This document shows positions 61,832-64,000 of a stretch of DNA of 64,000 nucleotides, in pieces. This stretch comes from CAZNPA01 sp964575095. Lineage in GTDB: Bacteria; Pseudomonadota; Alphaproteobacteria; Rickettsiales; SXRF01. How positions within the stretch are numbered: the stretch's first letter is position 1; each line of letters starts with the position of its first letter. A program made the translations under genes and the position numbers. The stretch covers positions 310,001-374,000 of the forward strand of contig CAZNPA010000002.1 in NCBI GenBank assembly GCA_964575095.1, given 5' to 3'. The notes under the pieces were generated by a model, which ran no database searches, was not told the origin of the DNA, and saw only the letters and a program-made list of their open reading frames with translations.

Positions 61832-63127
61832 ATGGCCGTATCGTCGACATCCCTCTTGGGGAAACTGTGGTTTCGTGTGCTGCTGGGATTGGTGCTGGGC
61901 ATCGGCTTCGGCTTTCTAATGGGCCCGCTCACGGCGGATAACGTGCTTTCCATCAGCGGCAAGGAATTCCTGACGACGTATATCAAGCCGATCGGCACCA
62001 TCTTCATCAACCTGATCAAGATGGTGATTGTGCCGCTGATTTTCTTCTCGCTGGTGGCCGGCATCGTCAGCATGACCGATACCAAGGCGTTCAAGCGCAT
62101 CGGGCTTAAGGCCGTCGGCGCGTATTTGATGACCGGCGCCTTTGCCGTCTGCATCGGCCTCGCGTTTGCCAGCGTGTTTCATCCCGGCATGGGTGTCGAC
62201 TTAAGCGCGCTCAAAGCGGTCGTCGGCGGCACCTCGGCGCCGGCGGCGCCTAAGGACATCAGCCTCGTGCAATTGCTGGTCGACATCATCCCCACCAACG
62301 TTGTGAAGGCGATGGCCGACGACCACATCCTGCAGGTGGTGGTGTTCGCGCTCTTCATCGGCGTCACGCTCAATATCCTCGGCGAGAAAGTCGCCAACCT
62401 CACCACCGTCTGCAAGGAAGCGGCGCACGTGGTGTTCCGCCTGATCGAGACCATCGTCCGCCTGTCGCCCTACGGCGTGTTCGCGCTGACGTCGTGGATG
62501 GTGGGCACGCAGGGGATGGACATTTTAATCGCGCTCTTCAAGCTGGTGTGCGTCGTCGTCGGCGCGCTGTTCACGCAATACCTGCTGTTCGGCATCATGA
62601 TTGTTATTTTCGGGCGCATGTCGCCGATGCCGTTTTATAAGAAGATGCTGGAGCCGCAGCTGCTCGCGTTTTCAACCAGCAGCAGCAAGGCGACGCTTTC
62701 CACCGCCATGCGCGTCGTCAACGAAAGGATAGGGGTCTCGAAAAGCAGTACCTCGTTCGTGCTGCCGCTCGGCGCTTCCATCAACATGGACGGCACCGCG
62801 ATTTATCTTGGCATCACCGCGCTCTTCTTCGCGCAGGCCTACGGCATTCCGCTCGACACGCACCATTATTTCATCCTGGTACTTACCGCGACGCTGGGCT
62901 CGATCGGTGCCGCCGGCATTCCCAGCGGCTCGCTCTTCATGATGGGCATGGTGTTCACCTCGGTCGGCATTCCGCTCGAAGGCATCGCGCTCATCGCCGG
63001 CGTCGACCGCATCCTCGACATGATGCGCACCACCGTCAATATCACCGGCGATTCGGTGATCACCGTCCTTGTCGACAAATCCGAAGGCACCTTCGACCAG
63101 TGGCGCTATCACGATATGAAGCTCTAA
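61832..63127 (+). CDS. Dicarboxylate/glutamate:cation symporter (DAACS family)
   Basis: A 431-residue inner-membrane transporter of the GltP/DctA family with about eight helices and two re-entrant loops. Visible signatures: IKPIGTIFINLIKMVIVPLIFFSLVAGI early, the serine-rich hairpin AFSTSSSKATLSTAM near residue 280, and the substrate motif LPLGASINMDGTAIYLGI near 310, followed by AAGIPSGSLFMMG. It follows the TAXI binding protein closely. Whether it carries dicarboxylates or glutamate/aspartate cannot be told by eye. Confidence 0.93.
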   Translation: MAVSSTSLLGKLWFRVLLGLVLGIGFGFLMGPLTADNVLSISGKEFLTTYIKPIGTIFINLIKMVIVPLIFFSLVAGIVSMTDTKAFKRIGLKAVGAYLMTGAFAVCIGLAFASVFHPGMGVDLSALKAVVGGTSAPAAPKDISLVQLLVDIIPTNVVKAMADDHILQVVVFALFIGVTLNILGEKVANLTTVCKEAAHVVFRLIETIVRLSPYGVFALTSWMVGTQGMDILIALFKLVCVVVGALFTQYLLFGIMIVIFGRMSPMPFYKKMLEPQLLAFSTSSSKATLSTAMRVVNERIGVSKSSTSFVLPLGASINMDGTAIYLGITALFFAQAYGIPLDTHHYFILVLTATLGSIGAAGIPSGSLFMMGMVFTSVGIPLEGIALIAGVDRILDMMRTTVNITGDSVITVLVDKSEGTFDQWRYHDMKL

Positions 63128-63208
63128 AGGTTAACTTTATCTCTAAGGTACTATGTATTTTAGCCAGTGTTAATCTGTTGTAAGTGAATCAGGGCCATAC
63201 TTTCTAGT

Positions 63209-64000
63209 ATGACCGTCCCTATCAAGAATAAAATAGCTACTTGTCTGCTGGCGACCACGGCGCTTTCGGTGCCGTCGATTGCATTTGCCGCCGATAACGA
63301 CGGCGATGATGCAAAAAAATGGCAGCCGACGTTTGAACTGGAAAGCAAAGCCAGCAGCAGCGGACGCAAAATCGTCACGCCCAAATTTTTAATACCCGTC
63401 GCGCAAAGCGACCGCTCCTTGCTGTTTGCCGATATCCGCTCGCGCTTCGACAACCAGCAGAGCCAGGAATATAATTTGGGTCTGGGCTACCGCCGGATCG
63501 TGGGCAACTGGATTGTCGGCGGCTACGGATTTTTCGATTATCTCGACAGCACCTATAACAACAAGTTCCGGCAAGGCACAGTGGGCTTGGAGGCGCTGTC
63601 GGAAAATTTCGATTTCCGCACCAATTTCTATTTGCCCGAAAGCAAGAAGCAAGCCGCCGGCAGCGCCGGCACCGGCACGCTGATCATCACCGGCAATGAG
63701 ATCGGCTTTATGGGCGGGCTAGAGCGTGCGCTTCCCGGCTTCGACGGCGAGATAGGGTATAAGCTGCCGATTGCCGACACCGACATCCGCGTCTACGCCG
63801 GCGGTTACCATTTCCGGGCCAGCGGCTTTGACAATATCACCGGCCCGCGCGGTCGCATCGAAATGATGATGAACGCGGATTACCTGCGCTACATGCCGCC
63901 GGGCATGGAAATCACCCTGGGCGCCGAAATCCAGCACGACCAGGTGCGCGATACGCAAGTGATGGGGCTTTTAGAAATACGCATTCCCTTTGGTTACAAC
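63209..64000 (+). CDS. Inverse-autotransporter-type beta-barrel protein, N-terminal part
   Basis: The frame is open from ATG 63209 to the window edge (264 residues, no stop). It has a signal peptide (MTVPIKNKIATCLLATTALS...AFA), then a roughly 25-residue polar segment, then alternating beta strands: LLFADIRSRFDNQQSQEYNLGLGYRR, GNWIVGGYGFFDYLDSTYNN and FRQGTVGLEALSENFDFRTNFYLPE. This pattern matches the N-terminal barrel of inverse autotransporters (intimin/invasin, PF11924-like). In those, an exported passenger follows the barrel; here that part lies beyond the window. Identification is by recalled motif pattern. Confidence 0.75.
   Translation, partial: MTVPIKNKIATCLLATTALSVPSIAFAADNDGDDAKKWQPTFELESKASSSGRKIVTPKFLIPVAQSDRSLLFADIRSRFDNQQSQEYNLGLGYRRIVGNWIVGGYGFFDYLDSTYNNKFRQGTVGLEALSENFDFRTNFYLPESKKQAAGSAGTGTLIITGNEIGFMGGLERALPGFDGEIGYKLPIADTDIRVYAGGYHFRASGFDNITGPRGRIEMMMNADYLRYMPPGMEITLGAEIQHDQVRDTQVMGLLEIRIPFGYN

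Overview
The window is chromosomal DNA of an alphaproteobacterium. The evidence is gene order and family type: ftsQ-ftsA-ftsZ-lpxC-bamD-recN-ligA in one direction; rpsB-tsf-pyrH-frr-uppS-cdsA-dxr-rseP and bamA-skp-lpxD-fabZ-lpxA-lpxI-lpxB in the other; FtsZ ending in the alphaproteobacterial DIPAFLRRQ peptide; LpxI in place of LpxH; and an AmgK/MurU peptidoglycan-recycling pair. Coding density is high, most DNA is GC-rich, and one run of 100 Ns (33058-33157) marks a scaffold gap, so this is probably a draft or metagenome assembly. I cannot name the genus; a Micavibrio-like or other Rhodospirillales-related lineage is a guess.

Layout. 1-7.1 kb: end of ftsQ, then ftsA, ftsZ, lpxC, bamD, recN (division and outer-membrane assembly). 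7.1-12 kb: ligA, prmA, an aminopeptidase P. 12-15.3 kb: orphan znuA, a metal-binding-like periplasmic protein, an APC permease. 15.4-17.6 kb: two unknown AT-rich genes. 17.7-21.9 kb: a tightly overlapping cassette of prepilin-like protein, reverse transcriptase, multi-pass membrane protein and a 46-residue basic peptide; this is the most unusual locus in the window. 22.0-29.1 kb: tRNA-Thr, a DUF465 protein, dps, a 1038-residue TPR protein, iscX, tsaE, amgK, murU. 29.1-33.5 kb: a giant Ser/Asp-repeat exported protein spanning the gap. 33.6-50.7 kb, minus strand: the lipid A/BamA/isoprenoid/translation super-cluster, interrupted at two points by accessory genes. 50.8-55 kb: further unknown exported or membrane proteins. 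55-58 kb: fumC, purK, purE. 58.2-64 kb: a GGDEF protein, a small Cys-rich exported protein, a second prepilin-like protein, a TAXI binding protein, a DAACS symporter and the start of an inverse-autotransporter-type beta-barrel.

How the genes work together. FtsA/FtsZ/FtsQ drive division. LpxC, LpxD, FabZ, LpxA, LpxI and LpxB make lipid A. BamA, BamD and Skp assemble outer-membrane proteins. UppS, CdsA and Dxr supply isoprenoid and phospholipid precursors, and RpsB, EF-Ts, PyrH and Frr support translation. AmgK and MurU recycle cell-wall sugar.

A second layer of structure sits at gene junctions. Four inverted repeats have arms built from degenerate heptanucleotide tandem repeats, with a different heptamer at each locus (ftsQ/ftsA, ftsA/ftsZ, frr/uppS, purK/fumC). 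In the last two the repeat encodes the C-terminus of one essential protein and the N-terminus of the next. Separate GC-rich palindromes occupy recN/ligA, pyrH/frr and rpsB/tsf. A structured leader with two mutually exclusive folds precedes rpsB.
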